This document shows, one piece after another, positions 8,579-15,770 of a stretch of DNA of 27,621 nucleotides (position 1 is its first letter; each line of letters opens with the position of its first letter). The stretch is from a virus. The stretch lies in the IMG/VR virus record IMGVR_UViG_3300009093_000110, positions 1-27,621 of that record; one strand, written 5' to 3'. The notes below the pieces were generated by a model that was not told the DNA's origin, ran no database searches, and was given only the letters and a program-made list of their open reading frames with translations. Made by a program: the position numbers and the translations under genes.

Positions 8579-10047
8579 GCAGCCCATGATGTACTAGCCC
8601 CGTTTGACATCCTCAAACGAGCACGTTCATACCTATCGGTAGCTCGTTCGATGACCGCAGGCGTCACTGCGAAAGTTGCAACAAAGGCGTCCGCTAGATC
8701 TGGACTTCTACCGAGGCGGTCCTTGGTCTCCTGTTTTGCCTCAAGCTTGATCAGGCCGTTGGAGTTGTATCCGTAGAGGATGTCGGCAAGTTCGCTCGTC
8801 AGGGCGTCGTCGTTGATCTGGCAATCTCTAGCCTCAAACCACATTCGCGCCTTCCAGAATAGCTCATCTCGCAGCTTAGCGTACTTACCGTCGATAGAGG
8901 GTCGCTCGGAGACGTTGAGCATCGTCACCGGCAATCCGAGTTCGCGCATACGATCTGCGACACCCGACCCGATTCCGATAGTGTCCACCACAATGTGACT
9001 TGGCAGCTCATCTCTCGGCGTATCCTCATAGATCGCCAGCACGCGCCCCGCCGTCTGCATCGTATCGAGCCCGCGCCACGCCGTCACCGGCTCCATCAGC
9101 ACGCGGCCACGGCGTTTGGCCAATGCCGTGCGATCATCGCCGAAACGTGCGGGATCAAGGCCCCAGATTGGCTTGACCTGATTGATCGTCTCTTTTGGGA
9201 CGACGCGCTTTGCCGCCTCTTCCATCAACGCCAACGGAATAAGCGTGTTGCTGTCGACCTCGGGAAATTCGCCCAGCACATTGACCTTGACGTGATCGGA
9301 GGAGAGCCCCCAATCGTCGATCATGTCCTGGATCTGCTTCTGGTTGGCGGCCTTGGCGCGGCGGGTATCGACCGTCATCGTCAGCCAGCGGTGGCGGAAA
9401 CGGGTGAAGATCTGGTAGAAGTACGATGCTTTGTGGATCGGGTTGCCAAAGGTGAACACGAAGCTGTCGGGATCGGTGTTCGTGGCCTCAGCTACGGAGA
9501 AGATGGTCTCGGGAACGCCCGAGCCTTCATCGATGATCGTGCATTGCCCGCGCCCGCCATTGTGCAAGCCGCCAAAGGCATCGGGCTTATGCTCCGACCA
9601 CTTTTGAGCAACGACCTTCCACGTGTCGGGCTGCTCGACGTGGACGAACTTGGTTGCAGTCCATTCGAACCAATGCTTGTTCAATGCCCGAGCATGCCAC
9701 AGCGCCAGTTCACGCCAGGTCTTGCCGTCGAGCTGATCGCCTGTGTTGGCGGTGACGACGCCCGAGAAGTTCGGCCGCGTGCTCATGAGGAAAAGCACCA
9801 GCCACGCGATGACGGCGCTCTTGCCCGGCCCACGACCGGATTTGACCGCCATCTTGATGACATCGCCACCGGAGCGTGTTTTGATGGCCTCGCCTAGAAC
9901 GGACAGGAACTCAGTCTGCCATTCATCTGGACCATCCCAGCCCTCAAGCTCACCCTCGCCCCATTCGAAAATGTAGCGCACGAACGACAGCGGATCAGCG
10001 TACATCGCGCCGAGATCGTGACAGAGGATTTCGTCAGCCTCAGTCAT
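8575..10047 (-). CDS. terL: Terminase large subunit
   Basis: This 490-residue DNA-packaging motor has both expected domains. The ATPase part shows Walker A SGRGPGKS (residues 70-77) and Walker B TIIDE (170-174), followed by GNPIHKASYF. The RNase H-like nuclease part begins around residue 295 with GLDPARFGDDRTAL, whose Asp298 is a likely metal ligand. It continues through VVDTIGIGSGVADRM to a late acidic site in SPDLADAFVATF. The length is normal. Its ATG at 10047 lies 8 bp inside the end of the small-subunit gene. Confidence 0.93.
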   Translation of the reverse strand: MTEADEILCHDLGAMYADPLSFVRYIFEWGEGELEGWDGPDEWQTEFLSVLGEAIKTRSGGDVIKMAVKSGRGPGKSAVIAWLVLFLMSTRPNFSGVVTANTGDQLDGKTWRELALWHARALNKHWFEWTATKFVHVEQPDTWKVVAQKWSEHKPDAFGGLHNGGRGQCTIIDEGSGVPETIFSVAEATNTDPDSFVFTFGNPIHKASYFYQIFTRFRHRWLTMTVDTRRAKAANQKQIQDMIDDWGLSSDHVKVNVLGEFPEVDSNTLIPLALMEEAAKRVVPKETINQVKPIWGLDPARFGDDRTALAKRRGRVLMEPVTAWRGLDTMQTAGRVLAIYEDTPRDELPSHIVVDTIGIGSGVADRMRELGLPVTMLNVSERPSIDGKYAKLRDELFWKARMWFEARDCQINDDALTSELADILYGYNSNGLIKLEAKQETKDRLGRSPDLADAFVATFAVTPAVIERATDRYERARLRMSNGASTSWAA

Positions 10048-10360
10048 GCTCGATCAGGTCAACCGTAACCAAGCCCGCGCGCTTGCGAGCCTCGATCAGC
10101 GCGTGCGTGTGCGTGATGTTGCCCGAGATATTGTGCTGCGAAGGAATGACCTTGCCGACCAGCGACATGAACGCAGTCGGATTTTCGCGCGCCTGCTCGA
10201 CCAGATAATCAACGCCGCCGGCTTTATCGAGCGCCTTGATCACCATGTCCTTGACGGCAGTCGTTGCCTTGTTTGGCGTGCCTTTTGGCCGACCTTTGCC
10301 TGCCTGCGCGACGAAACCGGCGTGAATCCGTTTATCGTCCGTTTTTTGCGCCAGGCTCAT
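10040..10360 (-). CDS. Terminase small subunit-like protein
   Basis: This 106-residue protein contains GRPKGTPNKATTAVKDM, a basic motif common in small phage proteins that precede the large terminase, then a helical part (VDYLVEQARENPTAFMSLVGKVIP). Its location directly upstream of terL and the 8-bp overlap support a DNA-recognition subunit. The ATG at 10360 is preferred because it shares its A with the TGA of the preceding small membrane gene (TGATG). A longer TTG version from 10396 has no ribosome site. Assignment as TerS rests mainly on position and size. Confidence 0.7.
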   Translation of the reverse strand: MSLAQKTDDKRIHAGFVAQAGKGRPKGTPNKATTAVKDMVIKALDKAGGVDYLVEQARENPTAFMSLVGKVIPSQHNISGNITHTHALIEARKRAGLVTVDLIEHD

Positions 10361-10515
10361 CAGCGCAACGAAAGCCCGCTGCCAGTGACCAGCCAAACCA
10401 CAAGCACGATCACTAGGACAATCGCTGCAATGCGCATGATGTTGGGGTCTGTGGACACGCCAAGCGCTGGAAGCAGGATGGCGAGAACGATGAGGATAAG
10501 GAGGATAGCCAGCAT
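10360..10515 (-). CDS. Small two-helix membrane protein (Thivi_2564-like)
   Basis: This 51-residue protein is almost entirely membrane: LAILLILIVLAILLPALGV (about 2-20) and IAAIVLVIVLVVWLV (about 29-43), with a short STDPNIMR loop between and a Ser/Arg tail. The loop-plus-helix pattern (DPNIMRI then VLVIVLVVWLV) recalls the small Thivi_2564-type membrane proteins. It is coupled by TGATG to the terminase small-subunit gene. A holin or other envelope role is possible but unproven. No strong ribosome site is visible ahead of the ATG. Confidence 0.65.
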   Translation of the reverse strand: MLAILLILIVLAILLPALGVSTDPNIMRIAAIVLVIVLVVWLVTGSGLSLR

Positions 10516-10566
10516 AATGGCCGAACCATTTACACGAAAAATTCAGCCCCTTGTATATGCAATAAA
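10516..10566. other. Short intergenic gap, AT-rich
   Basis: These 51 bp between two coupled gene pairs are AT-rich for this genome and include AATGG-N5-CCATT (10516-10530), a small inverted repeat just upstream of the membrane-protein start. Nothing else can be assigned. Confidence 0.3.
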
Positions 10567-10722
10567 TCAGATTTTATCGGCTGGCTCGTCATTGGACCAA
10601 TCCTTGATGACCCGAAGCGCGGTGTCTGCGCACATCTCCGCCATCGAAATGGTCATATCCAGCTCAGAATCGCCAGCAAACGCCTCGATCAGCGCATCCA
10701 GAAGATTATCGTCAGCGCTCAC
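10567..10722 (-). CDS. Small acidic protein of unknown function
   Basis: This 51-residue acidic, helical protein (MSADDNLLDALIEAFAG...) starts at a GTG that overlaps the TGA of the gene before it (GTGA). That overlap is the main reason to accept it as real, besides codon use like its neighbours. I do not recognise a family. Its place just ahead of the membrane protein and terminase genes suggests it is expressed with the early-to-late transition genes. Confidence 0.6.
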   Translation of the reverse strand: MSADDNLLDALIEAFAGDSELDMTISMAEMCADTALRVIKDWSNDEPADKI

Positions 10723-10892
10723 GCTGAAGTCCTTGGCAGCGCATAGAATACCGCGCGAATGGAAACACGAAGCTCACGAGCAATCCGCGATTTGTTAACC
10801 CGCTCACCAGCCTCTCGCATTTCCATGGCGCGCTGAATCACGCGCTGGCGTTGCTGCGCTGGGCGGCCGCGTGTGATGTGCTTCAAGTTCAT
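10719..10892 (-). CDS. Small HTH protein
   Basis: This 57-residue basic protein opens MNLKHITRGRPAQQRQRVI and has a likely helix-turn-helix at about 31-50 (RVNKSRIARELRVSIRAVFY), similar in shape to resolvase/invertase C-terminal HTHs. It overlaps both neighbours by 4 bp (ATGA upstream, GTGA downstream). It could be a late-gene activator or a packaging DNA-binding protein, since it lies just before the terminase genes. The role is inferred only. Confidence 0.7.
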   Translation of the reverse strand: MNLKHITRGRPAQQRQRVIQRAMEMREAGERVNKSRIARELRVSIRAVFYALPRTSA

Positions 10893-11140
10893 TTCCCCTC
10901 CCCTTCCCTCAGGACATGGTCGATGTGAGCGCGGATAACTTTTGCCGCCGCCGTCGGGCCTATCCAGAAGTCGCCCTGCAATGCTTCTGAGACGGCGATG
11001 GTCATCCCCTCGTCCACTTGCTTCAGCTCGTTCAGGATGGCGCGGACGACGCGCTCACAATCCTGCCGAGTTGGACCGACGTCGTCAGCTATCGCTCTGA
11101 CACATTTTTCCAGCATCGTGGTGTCTCTGTGGGTCGTCAT
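10889..11140 (-). CDS. Hypothetical phage protein
   Basis: This 83-residue protein (MTTHRDTTMLEKCVRAIADD...) has no recognised domain. It has two amphipathic helical stretches (CERVVRAILNELKQV and AAAKVIRAHIDHVLRE) separated by GDFWIGP. The ATG at 11140 is chosen because it overlaps the stop of the 30-residue gene upstream as ATGA. A longer TTG-started form from 11173 is less likely. Confidence 0.65.
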   Translation of the reverse strand: MTTHRDTTMLEKCVRAIADDVGPTRQDCERVVRAILNELKQVDEGMTIAVSEALQGDFWIGPTAAAKVIRAHIDHVLREGEGK

Positions 11141-11229
11141 GACAGCAGCGCCGCGATGGAAAAGGCTATGCAAATCGCCAGCAGCGAAGCCGCCACAATT
11201 TTGGTGATGTCCCTCTCGTTCTCCATCAT
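11137..11229 (-). CDS. 30-residue single-pass membrane peptide
   Basis: The frame encodes a charged head (MMENERDITK) followed by one hydrophobic helix (IVAASLLAICIAFSIAALLS) that ends the protein. AAGGA lies 5-6 bp before the first ATG, and the stop overlaps the next start as ATGA. Both signals are hard to get by chance in a random short frame. The function is unknown; a holin/antiholin-like or envelope-sensing peptide is possible. Confidence 0.55.
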   Translation of the reverse strand: MMENERDITKIVAASLLAICIAFSIAALLS

Positions 11230-11267
11230 CTCATTCCTTCTGCTTGCGGGGTTGGGGCGAGGATGGG

Positions 11268-11554
11268 CGTAACATCGGGGTTCCCCCTAAAGGGGGAAAC
11301 CCCCGACGACGTTACGCTGCCACCCTTTTCCTGGAAAACCGTAACATCGATGTTACGCCGCCATGTTACGGATGTTACGCAATCCATATCTCTTCTCCTT
11401 GACCATGTATTTTCCCTTTATTCTCAAGAGCTTTTCTGATTCTCCAGAACTGCATACGCGCGGTTTCGCTGTTGTTACGGTCTGTTACGCCAGTGGCCTG
11501 GAGGCGTGTTTTCCAATGATCGAGCGGCGCAGCCGTAACATCTCCCGTAACAGT
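11268..11554. repeat. GATGTTACG repeat cluster, candidate replication origin
   Basis: Ten copies of a 9-bp motif related to GATGTTACG occur in 287 bp. Forward copies start at 11308, 11349, 11362, 11371, 11471 and 11481. Reverse copies (CGTAAC...) start at 11268, 11340, 11534 and 11546. The copies at 11340 and 11349 form a perfect 18-bp palindrome, and those at 11362 and 11371 are direct tandem neighbours. The cluster spans the 3' end of the primase-helicase gene and the gap after it, next to a strong hairpin and an AT-richer stretch (11380-11445). This layout resembles iteron origins such as the one inside lambda O. Origin function is inference. Confidence 0.6.
11277..11304. repeat. Strong GC hairpin downstream of the helicase gene
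   Basis: GGGGTTCCCCC and GGGGGAAACCCC pair around a TAAA loop with one bulged A. This gives about 11 paired bases immediately beside the 9-bp repeats. No U run follows on the leftward strand, so a plain terminator is not well supported. It could be an origin hairpin or an mRNA 3'-end structure. Confidence 0.5.
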
Positions 11555-13357
11555 GGTTTTTGGGTAGCCAACAAGCCCCAAAACCTCTTCGAGACAGGCC
11601 AGGGCATCAGCCTCTTTTGGGGATAGGGAGGAGGTGTTTCGGGCTATCACTGAGGCGCCTTCAGCGTCGATCACGACGCAGGAGGTGACTTCACGCTCCC
11701 TTCTGTTGAGGCCCAGGGAGACACTTTTTAGGGTAAAATTAAACGGGTCTCCGGCTTCGAGGTCGCGTTGCTTTGCGACCCGCACGGATGAAAATGTTAG
11801 CTCGGGGTCTCTCCTAATTTCAATCTCCGTGTCCGTGGCAGCCCTCAAGGAAGAGTGACCCCTTGCCCCTCTGGCCTCGTCCTTGCCGGAATGGTGAATG
11901 ATACAGACATGAGAGCCGGTGGCGGCTCTGATCCTGTCACAATTCCCGATCAGTGCCGTCATGTCTTCGGAGGAGTTCTCGTTTCCCCCGGCCATAGCGC
12001 GGGAGAGGGTGTCAATAATCACCATGCGAACGGGCAGGCCTGTTTCCTCCTCCACATGCTGCACCAACTGAATAACAGCCATCAGGTCCGCCTGATCATT
12101 GAGGAGGTTGATGGGCTTGGGCATTGCGACAAAGGGAAGAGAAGAGATGTCATGATGCTTCCGGAAGGCCGCAATGCGGTTCCTGATGCCCAGAGCGCCT
12201 TCTAGAGACAAATAAACGATTGCCCCTTGGTCGACGGATCGGCCTCTCCATTCACGTCCCCACGCGACGTGCAGCGCCAAATCCAGAATGAAGAAGGTCT
12301 TCCCGCAGTTTGATGGGCCGTACACAACGGACATGGCAGCGGAGGTTAAAAGTCCCTCAACAAAATCATTCGCTTCGAGTGAGGGTGTGGCGTCGTCGAA
12401 CCAGAAGAACGGCAAGGCAGGGGCAGGCGCGGACGTTTCTCCTTTGAGGAGCACATCTATTTGTTCTTGGGAGGCGTCCGCTGCGTCCCATCCGGAAGGC
12501 AAGCCATCGGGCAAATTTATTAACGAAACTGATGAACAGACGTCCTTTAAGAACGTGGTTAATGAGGTGGCGAAATGAAAACCTGGCTCATCGGCATCAG
12601 GCCATATCACCACGTCTTTACGTGAGAGAGGCGATAAATCTGTCTTGTCGAGGGGGGAGTTGGATCCCCCCATAACAGCCGTGGCACACACTCCTCTATC
12701 GATCAGGGATTTGGCAGCCTTTTCTCCCTCACAGAAGATCACCCGGTCGCTTTGTAGTATGCCGGGGATGTTATAGAGGGGGCGAACATCAGGGTTCCCA
12801 TAACGTCTCTTTACCGCGTCCCAGGGCAGAAACTCCTTACCGCCACCATCGGGCTCGAAGCGATAAACAGAAGCAATAATGCTGCCTTCCGCATCCGTAT
12901 AGTGCCACTCGCCTTTTTGCGGGCCAAGATCCCGTTCAAACTTTTTGGCTTTGGCTAATAGTTGCTGGCGGCTGTACACCACCTCCGGCCGGGTGCCTTG
13001 CCCCAGCCATTCAGCGCATTCTGACAGTGCGACGTGGAAGGAAACTCTGCGGTTGGCCTGATAGAGGGCTATAAGATCCCCGCCCTTTTGTGCTGGGTCC
13101 CCAAAGTCTTTCCAGATGCCGGCCTTTGAGCCAGACGTCTCTATCAGGAGGCTTCCGCCTGGATCGCCGTCTGTGTTGCCAATGCGGGCTTGGGTGCGAG
13201 AAAAGATTGCCGATGGGAAAAGCCATGCCACGAAGTGCGCTGCGTTGGCAGCAAGCCCGTCCCTTACAGTTTCGATGCGGGGCGCCTCCCCCTGATCACG
13301 ACCCAGATAGGTTTCGAGTTGCTTGGCCGTAAATGCCTGGTTGAAATCCAATATCAT
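11375..13357 (-). CDS. TOPRIM primase-like / RepA-type helicase fusion
   Basis: This 660-residue protein probably drives phage DNA replication. The N-terminal part (residues 50-100, GGSLLIETSG then GIWKDFGDPAQKGGD) resembles primase-type domains that precede TOPRIM. The TOPRIM core shows CEGEKAAKS (209-217) and DADEPG (254-259). A RecA-like helicase follows, with Walker A GPSNCGKT (347-354), Walker B MVIIDT (445-450) and IIHHSGKDEARGARG, as in RepA helicases. The end (WRIRKALENKGKI) may be a winged helix. The ATG at 13357 overlaps the preceding stop as ATGA. A cluster of 9-bp repeats lies in its 3' end. Confidence 0.88.
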   Translation of the reverse strand: MILDFNQAFTAKQLETYLGRDQGEAPRIETVRDGLAANAAHFVAWLFPSAIFSRTQARIGNTDGDPGGSLLIETSGSKAGIWKDFGDPAQKGGDLIALYQANRRVSFHVALSECAEWLGQGTRPEVVYSRQQLLAKAKKFERDLGPQKGEWHYTDAEGSIIASVYRFEPDGGGKEFLPWDAVKRRYGNPDVRPLYNIPGILQSDRVIFCEGEKAAKSLIDRGVCATAVMGGSNSPLDKTDLSPLSRKDVVIWPDADEPGFHFATSLTTFLKDVCSSVSLINLPDGLPSGWDAADASQEQIDVLLKGETSAPAPALPFFWFDDATPSLEANDFVEGLLTSAAMSVVYGPSNCGKTFFILDLALHVAWGREWRGRSVDQGAIVYLSLEGALGIRNRIAAFRKHHDISSLPFVAMPKPINLLNDQADLMAVIQLVQHVEEETGLPVRMVIIDTLSRAMAGGNENSSEDMTALIGNCDRIRAATGSHVCIIHHSGKDEARGARGHSSLRAATDTEIEIRRDPELTFSSVRVAKQRDLEAGDPFNFTLKSVSLGLNRREREVTSCVVIDAEGASVIARNTSSLSPKEADALACLEEVLGLVGYPKTTVTGDVTAAPLDHWKTRLQATGVTDRNNSETARMQFWRIRKALENKGKIHGQGEEIWIA

Positions 13358-14070
13358 GCCCAGCACTCCGCTGAGTGGGGGCACCATTTGCATTCAAAGA
13401 AGGAGGAAGACGCATAAGCGCGTGGAAGCCACTCACCGGCATCGCAGGCCTTGAGGATTGCCACCCCTTTGTCGGATAGGTTTTGAGCAAGCTGGGGATT
13501 GAATGGCACTCGTTCGAATGCAACCTCTCCCGTATCCCGATTACCGATTGAGAGTAGCGCCGGATTTTCCGTCAGCTCCATATAGGCTTGGTAAATGGCA
13601 ATCTGGCCGGCATAGACTGGGCGCTCAACGGCAACGCCCTTTTTTACGATTGCATTCCAATACTTGGCGCCGACCCATTTTGATTCCCATAGGTACGGGA
13701 ATGGCCCCATTTCGGCCGAGCCCCCACAAATCACCCCATCAATGTGGCCGCGTATGCGTCCCCCGGCCACTGAGAAGCCAAATTGCAGCCCATCCTTCCC
13801 ATGGGTTCGCAGATCAAAACCAACCCCTTTTAAAAGCTCAGCAACGCTAGCCTCGCCCGCATGACCGATTGCAAAGATGTTGTGGGTTGAAGCCCCAAAA
13901 GGAGAAGGCCTCCCCAGGAACTCATACTGGAGTTTGCGGGCACACGGCTCCCCCAAGCGAGAGCCCCCAAGATAGTCACGCGGCGCGGATGGTCGGACAG
14001 CCGCATCTAGCATTGCGGTGGTAGGGATTGCCGCCTTGCTCTTTAAAGCGCCATGATTGAAATCGATCAT
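13354..14070 (-). CDS. Cas4/RecB-like PD-(D/E)XK nuclease with Fe-S cysteines
   Basis: This 238-residue protein carries all marks of the RecB/Cas4 exonuclease family. Cys43 precedes a conserved helix, His70 is in GHAGE, Asp111 in HIDG, Glu129-x-Lys131 in WESKW and the QxxxY motif is Gln156...Tyr160. A C-terminal Cys227-x2-Cys230-x5-Cys236 can complete a four-cysteine 4Fe-4S site with Cys43. It probably resects DNA ends during phage recombination or replication. No other cas genes or repeats are near. The start at 14070 overlaps the preceding stop as ATGA. Confidence 0.82.
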   Translation of the reverse strand: MIDFNHGALKSKAAIPTTAMLDAAVRPSAPRDYLGGSRLGEPCARKLQYEFLGRPSPFGASTHNIFAIGHAGEASVAELLKGVGFDLRTHGKDGLQFGFSVAGGRIRGHIDGVICGGSAEMGPFPYLWESKWVGAKYWNAIVKKGVAVERPVYAGQIAIYQAYMELTENPALLSIGNRDTGEVAFERVPFNPQLAQNLSDKGVAILKACDAGEWLPRAYASSSFFECKWCPHSAECWA

Positions 14071-14624
14071 CGGCGCCACGCGGTTTTGTTGGAGGAAGCT
14101 GTCCAAAGATACTTGGCGTACACGCTCGAACAACTACAGGGGTTTTGATCCTGATTGCTGGTCAGACGGCCAAAATAGCTCATTACGTCGTGACAGAAAT
14201 CAAGGCCATCTTCGGGGTTCTCGGGCCAGTTACCGAAAGATGCCCGCCCCCACTGCCGGGACGGCTCACCATCTACCGTTGCCCACTCTGCTAGCCATCC
14301 TATGGCGGGACGCTTGAATTGATCTTCAATCAATCCATTCCCAAGAACAAGGACCTCTCCAGACCAACCGGATTGGTCGATCTTTTCGAGACTTACGGCG
14401 GGGAAATCCTTCCATTGCCATATGGGTTTCACTTCGACAGCAACGGGATCGCGGGCGCCATGCAACACAAAGTCCGGCACCCAGCCCTTCAGATCGAGCG
14501 GTTCATATTCCCAACGCCAGCGGCACAGATCAAAAAAAGCCGCCCACGTCGCCTCGAGGCGCGACCGAAAGCGAATGCCATCATAGAATGTTGGCTTTGC
14601 CGCAATATTATAGGTGACGCCCAT
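14067..14624 (-). CDS. PD-(D/E)XK nuclease-like protein
   Basis: This 185-residue protein shows the pattern of small phage nucleases. YDGIRFRSRLEATWAAFFD (residues 14-32) supplies Glu24, WEYEP leads to VPDF with Asp51, and AVEVKP supplies Glu64 and Lys66. These are the core acidic and lysine residues of the PD-(D/E)XK fold. The rest is Trp-rich (WLAEW, RQWGRASFGNWPE) and unassigned. It is coupled on both sides (TGATG upstream, ATGA downstream) to a Zn-finger protein and the Cas4-like nuclease. Possible roles are Holliday-junction or branched-DNA processing; the substrate is unknown. Confidence 0.75.
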   Translation of the reverse strand: MGVTYNIAAKPTFYDGIRFRSRLEATWAAFFDLCRWRWEYEPLDLKGWVPDFVLHGARDPVAVEVKPIWQWKDFPAVSLEKIDQSGWSGEVLVLGNGLIEDQFKRPAIGWLAEWATVDGEPSRQWGRASFGNWPENPEDGLDFCHDVMSYFGRLTSNQDQNPCSCSSVYAKYLWTASSNKTAWRR

Positions 14625-15016
14625 CAGTACGGCACATCATCATTGAGGTCGCGCAGAGCCGCCACCTCAGCCAAAAAGGAACATACCGCCGCGCGCGCCA
14701 ATCCCAGCGCTTCCTCTTTGGTATAGTCTTGAAGGGGCTTCTCCATCCCCACGGTGGCAACATAAGCCCCCATTGCAGGCAAAGTCTTCCCGACAGCCAA
14801 TTCTTCAACTGTGTCCAATTTAGTCAATTTGGCCATGATGGCCTCCCATTGTTCCAGACAACGACGACCGCAGAACATGACCTGGGAAGAACCCCAGAAA
14901 AGCCCCCAACCAGATGAAGGTTTCCCGCACCCTCTGCATATCAGCCACCCTGGAGGTAGTTCTCTGTGGGGAGCAGGCCCTCGCACCGCGCTTGCTCTGC
15001 CCTTGCCAGCACCCAT
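14624..15016 (-). CDS. Zinc-ribbon protein, DUF6511-like
   Basis: The frame encodes a zinc-ribbon-like pattern (CRGCGKPSSG, then MFCGRRCLEQW) followed by a region with ALPAMG-like and TKEEALGLARAAV helices. The order resembles DUF6511 phage proteins. The start is uncertain. The ATG at 15016 gives 130 residues but overlaps the previous gene by 76 bp. A CTG at 14944 would overlap that gene's stop as CTGA and begin just before the zinc ribbon. An internal ATG at 14836 has a perfect GGGAGG site and would make a 70-residue form lacking the cysteines. The C-terminus is coupled to the next gene by TGATG. Confidence 0.6.
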   Translation of the reverse strand: MGAGKGRASAVRGPAPHRELPPGWLICRGCGKPSSGWGLFWGSSQVMFCGRRCLEQWEAIMAKLTKLDTVEELAVGKTLPAMGAYVATVGMEKPLQDYTKEEALGLARAAVCSFLAEVAALRDLNDDVPY

Positions 15017-15201
15017 GCACTAATCGCCGCCGCTGCCATGAAGCGCAGCTCGTCACGAGACAGATGCGCGATCGGCCGGTTATAATTGGTTCCCATGAGC
15101 CAATCGCCGATTGCATCCCCCGCCCTTTGCTCCGCTTCGCGTTGAAGTTCGTCTTCGAATGAAGGGGGCCTTGCGGCCCCCTCCGATTTTATGCGGCCCA
15201 C
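14941..15201 (-). CDS. Small hypothetical phage protein
   Basis: This frame gives up to 86 residues and ends in a conserved-looking helix (LSRDELRFMAAAAISAWVLARAEQ). The longest form starts at a GTG (15201) that overlaps the preceding gene and runs through a GC hairpin. A shorter form starts at an ATG at 15096. The C-terminal half looks the more reliable part. I recognise no family; similar small helical proteins are common in phage replication regions. Confidence 0.6.
   Translation of the reverse strand: MGRIKSEGAARPPSFEDELQREAEQRAGDAIGDWLMGTNYNRPIAHLSRDELRFMAAAAISAWVLARAEQARCEGLLPTENYLQGG
15164..15181. repeat. GC hairpin with GCAA tetraloop
   Basis: GGGGGCC (15164-15170) pairs with GGCCCCC (15175-15181). 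On the leftward transcript the loop reads GCAA, a stable GNRA tetraloop. It follows the DUF669-like stop by a few bases. No good U run follows leftward (TTCATT), so termination is uncertain; mRNA stabilisation or attenuation is as likely. Confidence 0.45.
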
Positions 15202-15770
15202 TTGGGAACTGCGCTGCCGGCTGGGGCAGAGGCGGCTCCCTGAATGGGAGTAACGTTGCCACCGCCAGCCTTGGCTTCGGCATAGGCGCTGTTTTCAGGA
15301 CCGATCGGGGCCAAGAGCTTGTTCTTGTCGCTGTAACCGCCTTCACCCTTTTCGATGCCGATTTTGCCGACAAACTCCATGCCGGAAAAATCACCATAGC
15401 CGGAGACAAGGCGAGCTTTCTTTGCGGCCTCGCTTTCATCGTCCGCCTTGATGCCGCGCGCGCTTTCCAGAATACCGCGCAGGGTGGAACGGGTGATGTT
15501 GCCAGCCTTGCTCTGGCCATTTTCATCGACCTTGCCGCCGCTCACCACCATGTTCTGCCAAAACTTGCGGCCGCGATAACGCCCGCCAGTGATGACAAAT
15601 TCAGCATTGAGATAATGGGCATCGCTTGGCGGCTTGCCAGCGGTAAGCCACCCACCATCCCCGACCGAGCCGGGCCGGATCGTGATGATCATCGGTGCAA
15701 TGGTATTGACGGGAATGAGATCAAAGCTGTTGCTATCAGCATTGTTGAAATCGAATGGATTCGTGCTCAT
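15189..15770 (-). CDS. DUF669-like / single-strand DNA-binding candidate
   Basis: This 193-residue protein begins MSTNPFDFNNADSNSFDLIP and contains FVITGGRYRGRKFWQNMV (about 59-76). It resembles DUF669 proteins found beside phage recombination ATPases and thought to act like SSB. The middle is charged (KADDESEAAKKARL) and the end is Ala/Pro/Gly-rich (AASAPAGSAVPKWAA), a disordered tail like that of SSBs. Its ATG overlaps the ATPase stop as ATGA, supporting joint action on single-stranded DNA. The DNA-binding role is inferred from family resemblance and context. Confidence 0.65.
   Translation of the reverse strand: MSTNPFDFNNADSNSFDLIPVNTIAPMIITIRPGSVGDGGWLTAGKPPSDAHYLNAEFVITGGRYRGRKFWQNMVVSGGKVDENGQSKAGNITRSTLRGILESARGIKADDESEAAKKARLVSGYGDFSGMEFVGKIGIEKGEGGYSDKNKLLAPIGPENSAYAEAKAGGGNVTPIQGAASAPAGSAVPKWAA

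Noticed and set aside
8995-9897. Plus-strand frame of 300 codons opposite the terminase
   Set aside because: Antisense shadow; the terminase has Walker motifs and nuclease residues on the minus strand.
10361-10396. TTG-started longer terminase small subunit
   Set aside because: The extra codons are the end of the 51-residue membrane gene in another frame, and the ATG at 10360 fits a TGATG junction.
13354-14070. CRISPR-Cas locus, because of the Cas4-like protein
   Set aside because: No repeat-spacer array and no other cas gene in the window; Cas4-like nucleases also occur alone in phages.
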